Shown piece by piece: positions 9,760 through 20,500 of a stretch of DNA of 64,000 nucleotides (position 1 is its first letter; each line of letters begins with the position of its first letter). The DNA is taken from the NCBI GenBank assembly GCA_026770025.1, contig JAMXDE010000008.1, positions 2,951,036 through 3,015,035 on the forward strand, written 5' to 3'. The position numbers were made by a program, and so were the translations under genes. The notes under the pieces were generated by a model, which ran no database searches, was not told the origin of the DNA, and saw only the letters and a list, made by a program, of their open reading frames with translations. Source of the DNA: Craspedostauros australis (Eukaryota > Bacillariophyta > Bacillariophyceae > Mastogloiales > Achnanthaceae).

Positions 9760-10858
9760 ATGATTCCGTTCAAAAAGAAGGCGTCGATCGCCTCGAGCGA
9801 TCTGAGCCAGGCCATCACTCAGGATCAATGGGACGCAGTGCTTGGACTCTGCCAATCCAAGCCGGATTCTGCCAAGGTCTGGACCTTGCGCCAGGGTCTC
9901 TTTGAGGGCATCAAGGACAGCAGCGTGCTGCCGCTGCACGAGGCCTTGGTCGGCGGTGCACCGTTCGCCATCGTCGCGGCCATCCTCAACGCCTACCCGG
10001 ATGCCATCAACGCCAAGGAATCTTCTTACAAGCGCCTTCCGCTGCACTGCGCCTGCAGGAAGAATGCCATCCTGCAGGTCGTCGATATCCTCCTCAAATC
10101 CGACAGCGATGCCGCGCTCATTGCGGACAATTTGGGTCGATTACCGAGTAAGTGCATGTCTTGAGGACATCAGGGCCTTGCTCTGCTCTATTCTGCTCTA
10201 CTCTACTTTGTGTGATTCTCATTTGGGAGCAATGCCTTTGTGCTTGCATTCGTGTACGCGTGTTGTGTTTCGCATTGTGCTACGAGTATGCCATCATTGA
10301 ATGCATTCCCTTCATGTCGCTGTGCGTAACTTCGGCCGCTTGTGCCACACATGCAAGTTGACCTACTACTGGAGAACTATTTCTCCATCGGCTCTTGCAT
10401 TCATCTCAAACCACTCTGCCATGCTACGAGTATGCTGTACTTTGCGAGTGCGCTGATATTCTCACACCACCACAATTCCATCACTTAATTCTTGCCTTCC
10501 AACCAATGACACTGCAGTACATTACGCACTGTCCAACGGTGCCAACGACCAAGTGATAGACGCACTGCTCAAGGCGCAACCCAACAGCGCGAGAGGATTC
10601 GACAAGCGAGGCTGGACGCCATTGCATGTGGCATGCGGCGTGGGTGCGTCCACGCATGTCATCCGATCCATCCTGTCGTGCTACCCGGAGGCCGTCATCA
10701 TGAGGACGCAGAAGGGATCCACCGCCATGCAATGTCTCAACCTCACAAAGGCGGCCAACAAGAAGGAGGTCCAATCCATTTTGAAAAAGTACCACAAACG
10801 GGTCGACGCACAATTCAAGCCGGCAGCCAAGCCAGATTCGGAGCGTGTCATGGTGTGA
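9760..10858 (+). CDS. Ankyrin-repeat protein, two exons
   Basis: Exons 9760-10147 and 10518-10858 give a 242-residue protein. The intron (10148-10517, GTAAGT...ACTGCAG) is in phase 1, and the join creates the ankyrin signature RLPIHYALSNGA. Other repeats: VLPLHEALVGGAPFAIVAAIL, RLPLHCACRKNAILQVVDILL and WTPLHVACGVGASTHVIRSIL. Each follows the G-x-TPLHxA pattern with roughly 33-40 residue spacing. It ends in a Lys-rich tail. There is no catalytic domain, signal peptide or membrane segment. Ankyrin repeats bind other proteins; the partner cannot be predicted. Small ankyrin proteins of this kind are common in diatoms (general knowledge). Confidence 0.85.
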
Positions 10859-11468
10859 GCCATGTCATCCATATGCGTGTGTGCATTTGTGCGTGCCTGC
10901 GTGTTCGACGTATGGTATCATGGCAACAGACTTTCGGTGTCGATGACAGCATTGTGCGATCCCTTCAATTTAATGAAACATCCTGATCACAGATCAAACG
11001 ACCTTTGGCAGAGCATTGCGTTATGGTCCTACTCTGGACAGTATCCGGAGAGTTTGGCTGATTGTGGTGTGCAATGACATGCGCCACGCGCCGAGAATGG
11101 GAGCGCATGCACAAGAACACAGTGCATAGAGTGGAGCATGCACTACAATACCTCTCTACCGATAGAAATACTTCAGCACTCCATCATCGTGTCCCATTAT
11201 CGTGGACTGCCCCATCCTGTCCTGTTCCATCATGTTTCTCCTTGCTCCTCCTTGTTCTTGGTCGAGCCATGCTTGGTGTGCAATCCTAGTTTGTAGTTTG
11301 GGATCAAGTCGTGGATCCATGAATTTATTCACGAGTCACATCACCAATGGCGCGTCTCTCTCACCACTCGTCCTTTCGCAAAGATCGAGCATAGTCGTAC
11401 CAGCGCTCGCACTCACGCTCACATTCACACTCATAGTCATACCCCACATATAGCACTAACCGAATGAG
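10859..11468. other. Intergenic region
   Basis: I see no gene. It contains the 3' flank of the ankyrin gene and the promoter of the glycosyltransferase, with a pyrimidine-rich stretch around 11205-11265 and a CACTCACG/CTCACATTCACACTC run just before the next start. Confidence 0.4.
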
Positions 11469-13103
11469 ATGAACCCAATCCTGCGTTTCATCCTGGCAAT
11501 CCTCATCCCTTCGTTGCTGACCAGCAAGCTCCGGGCGTTGGGAAGGGTCAGTGGCACGAAAGATGCCGCGCCAACGTCGCAGAATGTGACGCAAACCAAT
11601 GGGACGAGGACGACATCGGATGCAAACGATGGAATGCAGCATCACGATGATGAACACTCACGCATCCTCTACCTGGTCGGAATCCACGACGAACGAACGA
11701 TGGAGGATGCCGAGCAGTTGCTGCCTGCGATTCATCATCCAAGGAACATCATCTTGGTGCATATCGATGCCAAATTCGGGATCGACGACCGCTACCTCGA
11801 TTCTTCGTTGCATCGCACCATTCAGCAATACAACAACGACGACGAGAGCGACGGCAGCGGACCATCGCAAATCGAAGTGCACTCCATCTTTGATTGCGAA
11901 TGGGGACAATGGTCGATGCTCGATCCGACGCTCTGGGCGATGGAGGTGGGCGTCACGCGATGGAAGGATCGATGGGATATCTTCATCAATTTGAGCGGTG
12001 ATACGTATCCCGTCTACAACGTCGATGCTATGGCCACCATCTTATCATCACCGCCGATTGTCCACACCAACTTCGTCACATCTTCGTCGTGCGAAACTGG
12101 ATTGCAGCCCACGCCCGTCGATCTGTTCCCGCCGAGTTGGCACAAGCGTGCTCATTACGATACGAATCCGCCAGTTTTGACATGGGTCGACGACGATGGC
12201 ACGGAGCATGAAGATGAGCATGTCACAATCCACTTTGGTTCACAATGGATGATCCTGCAACCTGAACTTTGTCAGTACGTGTGGGATTCATTGCAGCGGT
12301 CCGACAGCTTTGCATGTCAGCTGCAAGCGTGGTTGGTGGGCACGCAAAAGCTGATGTCCGATGAAACGTTTCTGCCCACCTTGTTGGTGTACAGCCCATA
12401 CGCTGACACGTTGCCGAGAGTGGCCGAGACTACGCAGCACAGCAACGCCAATGACGATGATGAAGGTGTGGAGACATTGGCTGATCCAACCAACAGTTTG
12501 CCTACACCCGTGACTGCTGTACGATACGAACGAATGGACGAGCATACTCCATCCGCATTCGGAGTATTACCCACTATGCAACGGTACGACGTCCCGCAAT
12601 CCTTCGTCACATCCAACTTCGTTGCGCAAGTCAAACCATGGGGCCCGTACTTTCTGGGTGTCTACGACCTCTCTCGCATCAAGTCATCAGGCGCATTGTT
12701 CGTGCGCAAGGTGTCGGCGCGCATGGATCACAATCTGTTGAATTTGCTGCCAGTTGCATCGCATCATGAAATACCGGACATCTCGTGGCCGACAGAAGTG
12801 CAGATCATCGAAAAGCCGGATTGGGAGACCAAGTTGCGGCAGTGGAGAGAGCGTCTGCGACAGCAGCGACAACAGCAGCAACAACAGCAACAACAGCAAC
12901 AACAGCGACAGAAAACACAAGAAGGAGAGGGTCAGAACAATGGACACGAGGATACGGCGCAAGAGGAAAGCAGTGACGATTCCAGCAGCGGTGATCACCG
13001 TACGTCTGTTGGAGATCCAGTTGATCATGAGAGTACGCCAGAAGCGGCGACGGTCATCACAACAGATGAGATCGAAATAAATTCGGAAGACGAAGATTTG
13101 TAG
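11469..13103 (+). CDS. Core-2/I-branching-type (GT14) glycosyltransferase-like membrane protein
   Basis: A 544-residue protein with a short N-terminal hydrophobic segment (residues 3-18), as in type II Golgi enzymes. Motifs typical of the GT14 or xylosyltransferase fold follow: LYLVGIHDERTMEDAEQLL, IILVHIDAKF, then GQWSMLDPTLWAME and WDIFINLSGDTYPVY, and later GSQWMILQPELC and SDETFLPTLL. Known family members transfer GlcNAc or xylose from UDP-sugars to glycoproteins in the secretory pathway; donor and acceptor are not predictable here. The C-terminal 90 residues are not part of the fold: they carry a glutamine tract (12861-12911) followed by an acidic Ser/Glu/Asp-rich tail. The start at 11469 immediately precedes the membrane anchor. 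Confidence 0.82.
   Translation: MNPILRFILAILIPSLLTSKLRALGRVSGTKDAAPTSQNVTQTNGTRTTSDANDGMQHHDDEHSRILYLVGIHDERTMEDAEQLLPAIHHPRNIILVHIDAKFGIDDRYLDSSLHRTIQQYNNDDESDGSGPSQIEVHSIFDCEWGQWSMLDPTLWAMEVGVTRWKDRWDIFINLSGDTYPVYNVDAMATILSSPPIVHTNFVTSSSCETGLQPTPVDLFPPSWHKRAHYDTNPPVLTWVDDDGTEHEDEHVTIHFGSQWMILQPELCQYVWDSLQRSDSFACQLQAWLVGTQKLMSDETFLPTLLVYSPYADTLPRVAETTQHSNANDDDEGVETLADPTNSLPTPVTAVRYERMDEHTPSAFGVLPTMQRYDVPQSFVTSNFVAQVKPWGPYFLGVYDLSRIKSSGALFVRKVSARMDHNLLNLLPVASHHEIPDISWPTEVQIIEKPDWETKLRQWRERLRQQRQQQQQQQQQQQQRQKTQEGEGQNNGHEDTAQEESSDDSSSGDHRTSVGDPVDHESTPEAATVITTDEIEINSEDEDL
12861..12911 (+). repeat. CAG/CAA triplet tract coding for polyglutamine
   Basis: Consecutive CAG and CAA codons, interrupted by CGA, encode a run of about sixteen Gln/Arg residues inside the glycosyltransferase tail. 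The mixed codons suggest a tract less prone to slippage than pure CAG, though length variation between alleles is likely. Confidence 0.9.
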
Positions 13104-13233
13104 ACGCATGTTCTTATCACTGGCACTCGAGGAAGTGTTCCAAAGCGTCAAGCCATGGTAAGACCCTGCGCAATCAGAATGGACGACTACTGCACCACAC
13201 TCTGCTCTATTCGGTAACTTCTTCCATAACGCT

Positions 13234-16200
13234 TCATCCGTCGAACTCATACTCCTCATCGCTGCTTTCCACGTCACCATCATCATCGTTACCGTCACTG
13301 CCAGCTACGCTCTTCTCACTTTCCTCCTCGTCGCTTTCACGCAGCGAACCAACCGTCTCTTCGTCCGTGGATGCTGTGCCTTCGCCTGCTGCGACGCCAT
13401 CTGATGAATGCCCATCGTCATCTTTTGCCATCCGTGATCCTGCTCTTGCTCCTACTTTTGTGTCTGCCTCTTTCTCTGCCATTGTTGACGTTAAGGACGA
13501 TGGCGTTGGTAGATTCGCCACCTTGTGCACAAATGTCAACGGCAAATCTGGATTCTTGGCAACCGCCAACAGCGGAGCGTCGTTGAGCTGTTGCTCCAGC
13601 AACGACCCCGCACCGGAATAGTCCGGCCACCGATTGCCCACCTTGCGTTTCGTGTCGCAGGCGCAATCTTCCTTCAGCGTGAAGCAATCCTGCAGTTCTT
13701 CACGCGTGAACAGCCGGGACGATGCCTTGGACGACGAATTCTTGCGCTTCGTCTTCTGATCGACAGTCAACTCCACGAGCTGGCCCTTCTGGACTTGACG
13801 TTGGTAGATGACTTCTTCTACCGTTCCCGCCGTGAAAAGGCGGTAGATGTAGCACTGCTTGGTCTGACCAGGACGGAAGATTCGCGCCATGGCCTGCTTG
13901 TCGGAGGATGGATTCCAGTCGGGATCCAGCATGATCAATCGGTTGGCGCGGATCAGATTGAGTCCGCACCCACCGGCCTTGCTGCTGAGCAAGAGCATGA
14001 AACTCGTCTTGGGGCTGGTCTTGGAGAACGTCGAGAGGATCTGGCTGCGCTTCACCATCTCTGTGCTACCATCCAGCCGCAATGTCTTCCAATCTGGATG
14101 CCTGATGCGGCAGACCTTGTCCTCGACGTAGGACAGTGCCATCGTGAAGTTCGACACCAGGACGACCTTGTCATCAGGAGAAGTGGTTCGGATCTCGTCC
14201 AAGAGACGTTCCAGGATTTGCAGCTTCCCCGATTGACGCAACGCCTCCATGGCATCTTGTACCGCCTTCGTTTGTTCGATAGATGCGGCATCATCGTTGG
14301 GCATGTATTCGAAATTGCAGTCCTCGCTGGTGACGCGGCTTGATTTGCGTCGCTTTGCTTTGGCGCGTGATTTTGCGGTGTTGCTATCCACTTGATCTTC
14401 CTGAGACTGCTTGGACTGCACGAGGGATGGATGAAGGCAAATCTTGCGCAAGTTCATCAACGTCGTCAATGCGTCTGCTGTCACTCCTTTGGTGGATTCC
14501 GACGACTGCGACATGCCGGCAGCCAGCTGTTTGTACACATCGCACTGTGCTTTGGTCGGTTTGCAAAACAGCAGCAGCTCGTGGCGCGGTGGTAGAAGAT
14601 CGTACAGGATGTCTTTCTGCAACCGACGCAGCACGAAGGTGGAGAGGATGCGTTCCAGCAGCTTCGCTTGCTGCGCGCCGTATTGACGCTCGGCGGGAGT
14701 TGCATTCTTCGTTGCAGCGATGGCAATGGGGCGTTCCACGTACTTGCGGAAAGTCGATGTGTAGGCGTTCCCCAAGATGCCAGGGCAGACGAAGTTGGAC
14801 AGAGTGTAAAGATCGCACAGAACGTTCTGGATGGGTGTTGCCGTCACGAGAAGCCGGCGCTGGGTTGGTATGGACTCCAACGCCTTGAACGTCGCCGTTC
14901 CCGACTTTTTCTTGAGGACGTGGCCTTCGTCTAGCACCAGCAGGGACAGCGGGAGCTTGGCAAGCGGTTCGAGGAAGGTGCTGATACCGCGACGCACCAT
15001 TTCGTACGATATGATCATGATCTGCACGTTGCGCTGGTTGGAGGCTTGGACGAAGGACTTCATCTGCTGCTGCACCATCTGCGTGCTGCCTGGCGTGATG
15101 GTACATCGCTTGGGAAAAGAAGCCTTGCCGATCCACTTGTCAAACTCGTCCGACCAATTGTGCACCAGGGCGGAGGGGCAGATGATCATGAACCTCGAGG
15201 TCTTGCGATCCTGACGGAACAATGCGCAGATGAGCGTGATCGTCATGAGGGTCTTGCCAAGGCCCATCTCGTCGGCAAGGATGGCGCCCTGTATCTGCTT
15301 TGGTATGCTCGTTGAATGATCATTCCTTCCATGGCCATTGCCATTGTCGTCGTTGTCTTCTTCGGCATCGAAGAGCCAGGATGTGCTCATCGACGCGCCG
15401 GCATCCATGGAGGCCAGAAGTTGCCGAGGAGTCAATCTCGGCTGAGTGAGGCAGTTCCAGAGAAAGTTGACGCCTTGAATCTGGTACGGACGTAGCGCGC
15501 TGTTGATGGACGCTGGAATACTCATGGCGGCGTCCGTAGCTGTATGGGAGACCTTGGATAGTGGCGACATTGGCGACCCTATGACACGTGATGGACGCGT
15601 TCGTGTTGGCGTGGACATGCCTGATGATGCCATGGCGACAGATTTTGTTGTTGCTGTTGCTGTAGTTGCTGCTGAAGATGATGACGATCTTGCCAGAATG
15701 CCTCGTGGTTTCTTGCGCGGTGGTGTGGAAAGCACGACACTGTCCGTATCCTGCGGCGTGCATGTAGGCGTAACAGTCGGAACGGCACTGGATTTGGATG
15801 TAGCCGTTGGTGTGAATGTTGCTCCACTCCTGCTCGTGCTTGTCGCTGCGCCCGTTTTCGTGATGATTTGATTGCGCTTGATGGGTGGCACGAACTTACG
15901 GATGGGGGCGCCAGAGAGCGACCGTCTGTTGATCAATCCTTTCGGAACGAAGGAGCTGCTGCTGGATCCCATGAACTTCGGTGTTGGCTGCGTGACAGTA
16001 CCATCTTCGTTTTGTTCGTCGCCGTCTTCGCTATCGTCACACCCGTCATCGCCGTTGGGGCTGCCGTCAGAGATGCCTCTCTTACCAGTATTGATGCTTG
16101 TGGTTGCTGTAGGTTTTGGACCGGGTGGTGTGAGCTTGTTGGTGGATATACGAAGAGAGTTGGATGCAAGTTTCCCAACCACCAACTTGCCGCCATTTCG

Positions 16201-16674
16201 GTGACGCAACACCGTGTTCGTTTTCTTCCCCGATGTTGGCTTGAGGCTGCCACCGACGCCGCGCTTCCCTAACACCATCTTCCTCCCCACGATGATCCGT
16301 TGCTGATGCGTGGTTGGTGTCTTGCTCGCAACGGCCGCAGCTGGCTCTTTCTGGCAAGATGCACTCGCCCTCGATGGCATGCATGACACGATCTCCACCT
16401 CGTATGGTCCGACCTGAACGATGTCATCATCGCTCAGGGCACCCTGTTTGCACAGCTCCACGGCGCGGCCATGGAACGCGGCGCCATTGGACAGGGCCTT
16501 GACGGAAGTTCCGCTTGCACCGTTGCCGTCGTCATTGTCGTCCTCGTTGATGATGGCAGTGCTGGTCTTGGGGATGATGAAGAGGTAGCCATCCAGCTTG
16601 TGCACGCCCTTGGACTTGTGCTTCTTGTTCTTGCGCTTGTAGTACAGAACCTCATACTTTTGGAATGAGCTCAT
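13234..16674 (-). CDS. SNF2-family DNA translocase, Rad54B/Rdh54-like
   Basis: A 1146-residue single-exon protein. Residues 1-100 (YEVLYYKRKNKKHK, LDGYLF) resemble the DUF2439 N-terminal domain that I associate with ZGRF1 and fungal Rdh54. Residues 110-390 are basic and Ser/Thr-rich. The ATPase core begins with RPYQIQGVNFLW (395). Walker A is DEMGLGKT (468-475), motif II is DEGH (582-585), then TATPIQN. The C-terminal lobe has LVSNFT, SSKAGGCGLNL and QAMARIFRPGQTKQCYIYRL. The DEGH box is characteristic of the Rad54 group, which remodels Rad51-DNA filaments during homologous recombination. An acidic tail (SDEEESEKS, DDDGDVESSDEEYEFDG) ends the protein. A Ser/Asp/Asn-rich insertion (410-460) separates the Q-motif region from Walker A. 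Confidence 0.92.
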   Translation of the reverse strand: MSSFQKYEVLYYKRKNKKHKSKGVHKLDGYLFIIPKTSTAIINEDDNDDGNGASGTSVKALSNGAAFHGRAVELCKQGALSDDDIVQVGPYEVEIVSCMPSRASASCQKEPAAAVASKTPTTHQQRIIVGRKMVLGKRGVGGSLKPTSGKKTNTVLRHRNGGKLVVGKLASNSLRISTNKLTPPGPKPTATTSINTGKRGISDGSPNGDDGCDDSEDGDEQNEDGTVTQPTPKFMGSSSSSFVPKGLINRRSLSGAPIRKFVPPIKRNQIITKTGAATSTSRSGATFTPTATSKSSAVPTVTPTCTPQDTDSVVLSTPPRKKPRGILARSSSSSAATTATATTKSVAMASSGMSTPTRTRPSRVIGSPMSPLSKVSHTATDAAMSIPASINSALRPYQIQGVNFLWNCLTQPRLTPRQLLASMDAGASMSTSWLFDAEEDNDDNGNGHGRNDHSTSIPKQIQGAILADEMGLGKTLMTITLICALFRQDRKTSRFMIICPSALVHNWSDEFDKWIGKASFPKRCTITPGSTQMVQQQMKSFVQASNQRNVQIMIISYEMVRRGISTFLEPLAKLPLSLLVLDEGHVLKKKSGTATFKALESIPTQRRLLVTATPIQNVLCDLYTLSNFVCPGILGNAYTSTFRKYVERPIAIAATKNATPAERQYGAQQAKLLERILSTFVLRRLQKDILYDLLPPRHELLLFCKPTKAQCDVYKQLAAGMSQSSESTKGVTADALTTLMNLRKICLHPSLVQSKQSQEDQVDSNTAKSRAKAKRRKSSRVTSEDCNFEYMPNDDAASIEQTKAVQDAMEALRQSGKLQILERLLDEIRTTSPDDKVVLVSNFTMALSYVEDKVCRIRHPDWKTLRLDGSTEMVKRSQILSTFSKTSPKTSFMLLLSSKAGGCGLNLIRANRLIMLDPDWNPSSDKQAMARIFRPGQTKQCYIYRLFTAGTVEEVIYQRQVQKGQLVELTVDQKTKRKNSSSKASSRLFTREELQDCFTLKEDCACDTKRKVGNRWPDYSGAGSLLEQQLNDAPLLAVAKNPDLPLTFVHKVANLPTPSSLTSTMAEKEADTKVGARAGSRMAKDDDGHSSDGVAAGEGTASTDEETVGSLRESDEEESEKSVAGSDGNDDDGDVESSDEEYEFDG

Positions 16675-17566
16675 GATAGTGTTGTGTCAAAGAGAAGAGT
16701 ATAGTGTTGTTAGCATGCTACTCGTCGCACGAGTTCTCGCACGAATCTGGCGTCTGGTCTCAAGAGGAGAACAAGGACAAGGAGACGTGTTGTGATTGCT
16801 GCGTGTTTCTTGTTTGCTTCTTTGTTTGGTATGCTCTTGGTCCATGCACTCCAGGCAACCTCCTCGTGATTTGTGTGGTGGGTGCACATTGCGCGCCAAG
16901 TGTTGCCAGGGGATCATGTCTTTGTTGGTTGTTTTGCCTGTGATCACCACAGTTTGTTGGTAGTTGTCTCGGAGTGAAGTTTTCGAAATCCGCCAACAAC
17001 ATCAACACCAGCTGTTTCGTACGATACCAATCTAAGCAATATGTGGTACTTCGATAGACCTCATGTTGAGACAAGATTGTCAAAGAACGGCGAAGACACG
17101 AAAGAGGGAGAAAGATCACGAAAGAAGACAGCGACAACATCAACAACAACAACAACGTTGCCATCAACGCACAAGCCCCGCGAAAAATCATGGGAGAAGG
17201 CGTCCTCCATGTCTCGTGGTTGTTTCTCCTCTCTTTGCCGCACAACACGACCTCGTCTGGCGCCTCCCTCTCCTTCGTCACCTGAGAGAATCATAAAACA
17301 ACACAACAAGTGACGAACAGTGTCGACGATCGACAACAGAGTATTGGTACTCCGTGGACATCAAGCAACCCGCTCCAACCGCAAATCTATCGCAATCATA
17401 TTGTTGAGCACCCATTCGGCGAGCCCCGAGGACAGAAACGCTGGAGAAGCAGGTGGGGAAACCGCTCAGCTCTAGTCGTTCACCTCAACTCAGCTTCACT
17501 CAGCTTCACTCAACTTCACTCGACCCAACAACAATCCACGTAACATTACGAGCCTTCGCAGACAGG
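16675..17566. promoter_or_regulatory. Shared upstream region of divergent genes
   Basis: The SNF2 gene (minus) and the HECT ligase gene (plus) are transcribed away from this 0.9-kb stretch, so both promoters must lie here. I cannot place core elements. There is a short CAACAA run at 17138-17157. In-frame codons from 17453 precede the HECT start but encode residues unlike the family N terminus. Confidence 0.5.
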
Positions 17567-20500
17567 ATGTTCGACGGCAACTTCCGTTCACGTCGTGAGG
17601 TCAACTTCAGCGGCGGGACGAGGCGCAACCGCAATGGCAACAACAGCAGGAATCGAAATGGCCGGCAGGCATCGTCGTCGTCCTCTTCTGCGGCGACGTC
17701 AACTTCCGCAACATCGCGGGGTAACACGCGTGAGAGCACCCTGCGCAATGCAACGGTGCAGCGCAAGCAGCGTCAGGAGCAGCAGCGCAAGGAACGCGCC
17801 TGCAGGCTTATTCAGAAGTCCTTTCGTGGGATGATGGCGCGCAGGAAGCTACTCCAAGCGCTGCAGGATCAGATTGGAACGCAATGCCAGAACAACGACG
17901 TTCTTGCTGCAACGACCAACATTTCCATTCAGCTAGTGTTGCTGCCTGCGCACCGCAGGCCGAGTGAGCGCACTACAGCTGAGATCGACCAGAAAAGGAA
18001 GGATCTCTTGCTACTGTTTGCGATGCTGGTGGCAAACACCATACCTCCAGCATCAGCTCCCACCGCAGCGGCAATGATGACTGCGACTATTGCTGCTTCC
18101 GCTACTGCCCTATCACCATCAGCCCAGCAATCCCAATGGTTCTCGCAAAAACGCATCGTGCACACCGCCTTGCAGGAATTGCAATCCATGGCCAGTCCCA
18201 ACACCTGCAACGCGGCCGGTCAGATCATCGATTCCACCGCACTGGAAAGTGTGCGCCGCGCGCTGTTCACCATCCCGAACTCCTTCTTCCAACGATGGTT
18301 GGCGGACGGTGCATCAGATATTCCTTCGCAACGAAGCGTCGATGTGCGGCTGTTCGTGGATGTGCTGGAATGCGCAAAGCGTCATTGGGACCAGGTCATC
18401 ATTGCCCTGCAAACGGCCAAGAAATCGACTCTGCCCTCGTCGCAGCAACGGCAGATCACCGCGATGTCCAAGCAGCTCTTTCAATGGTGCAATAGCATTC
18501 GTTGCCGTCTGCAACGAGGCCCGGGTGCCCACGCAACCACAGGCATGGACATATCTCCATCTTCGGTGTCATCGCACACGAACCTCTCAGCGATGCTCAG
18601 CGCGTGCATCGCCATCGTCTTCCTCACGACGACGTCAGAGGCAGCGTCGTCACCCAAAAGCAAGACCGTCTGGATCAAACCTCTCTTGCTCAAGACGCTA
18701 CTGCCGCAGTGTTTGCAGTCGGAGAACTACTACGAGGCCTTCGTGGAGGCCCTCGTCCCCGTCTTGACGCAAGTTGCAGCAGATGCATCCGGGCAACCAG
18801 CATCGTCACTAACACCGTCAACATTAGCAGCAACAAGCACCCCAACTGCAACGACACCCGGGTCAGCGGAATCTCCGCCGGTGTCCAACGACCAGCGAGT
18901 GCTGCTCACATTCGTCAGCAACCAAATGAGAGGCAACGAATCCAACATGCTCAACTACGCGCTTCATCTCCTTCAATTACAAGGCGATGCGGTATCAAAG
19001 GTGAGCGCCAACGTAAGCGCCAACCCCAATTCCAGCGCAGCAGGTGACAATCAATCGAACATCATGCCAGACGCAGGTATGCTGAAGCCGCATGCTCTGA
19101 TCTACCTCCTCAACCATACCTTTCAGAAGGATCCGCAACTCGCATTCCTCACCTCGTTGGTGGTCCGCGGTCAGGATATTCGCAAGATCCTCAACATCCC
19201 CTCATTGAACGGCTCGTCTTCATCGATGTCCTCCAAGACAGGAGGTGACGCAATGGACACCATGGCAGACCATGACTTTTCGGACTCGGATGATGAAGAC
19301 GATGACGAGGATCACATGAAGGACAGCACGGCGACTCAAGCCAAGAAGACGCGACGCTCGTCGTCTCGATATTCACGAAAGGACCTGTCGACTCTTCCCA
19401 AACTGGATCGCATGTATCAGAATGAAATCATCCAACTCCGGAATGCCATCAAGGCGGCTGCGGCGTCGAGTGCCATCAATCAACAGTTGCAAAACACTGT
19501 GGACATGGCCTGCGCCATCGGTCAAAACAGCAAGCAGTGGTTGAATTGGGGATTGCTGCTTTTGTCACCGTCATCGCCATCGTCAGTCGCACAGTCCATG
19601 GGCACAATCGCAAACACAAACGCGAATATGGATGCAAACACAGCGATTCAGGATGCGTACCTCGATCTGATGGCCAAGCTGCTCCAAACCTGTACGGGTA
19701 TACGCACCAACTCAAAGATGGCGGTTTCGTCCGCCTTCATGACACAGATAGGATTCTCGCGTCCGTACCTTCATCTTCTCTGGCAGAACGTGGCATTGCG
19801 ATTGCAACACGTCGAACATCACGCCACTACCGCCAATCGGGAGCGGCGCGATGATGCGACAGACAAGGCATTTTCGGTGTTCAACGTGTTCTGCGATCTC
19901 TTCACGCATCATTTGATCGGCATCAGCGACGATGAATTCCTGAAGCTCTACACCGACGTCAAGGAGCAGAATGATGCATCAACGACGATCATGGCAAAGG
20001 ACGTCGTCGTCCGACTGCGGGATGCCTTGCACCAGCTCTACTGGACGAAGCCGGTCCTGGTGACGGACGCCAAACTTGCGTGTCCCAACAACACGCGTTT
20101 CCGGCTCCTGCTGGCCGGAACCAAATTGTGGAATGCTCTGTACGAACGGTGGAATCGGCTGGTACGCAATTCCTCCTTCTGCGAAGAATCCATGTGGTAC
20201 TTTCCGTATCTGTCATCTCGAGACGGGCATGGCGCGCTGATGGCTTTGGGCATGCCCCCGGCCCCTGGCAGTGGCAACAATGGCGACGACGATGATGATG
20301 ATGGCATGGATGGAATCGTTGGTGGTGGTCGTGGAGGAGGCAGAAACCAAAGTATCGGCAATCATTATGATGATGGCTTCGACGACGCCGACGACGACGA
20401 CGATGATGATGACAGCGACGCCATGGAGGTCGACGAGGATGGTGCACAAATCGAAGCAGCGACTGAGCAGGCAATGGACATTGCTGACAGCCAAGCGGAT

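Noticed and set aside
9161-9763. 200-codon plus-strand frame before the ankyrin gene
   Set aside because: Arg/Ser/His-rich with no motif, lies in the expected leader and promoter.
13525-14343. 272-codon plus-strand frame
   Set aside because: Antisense shadow of the SNF2 gene, whose helicase motifs are in the other strand.
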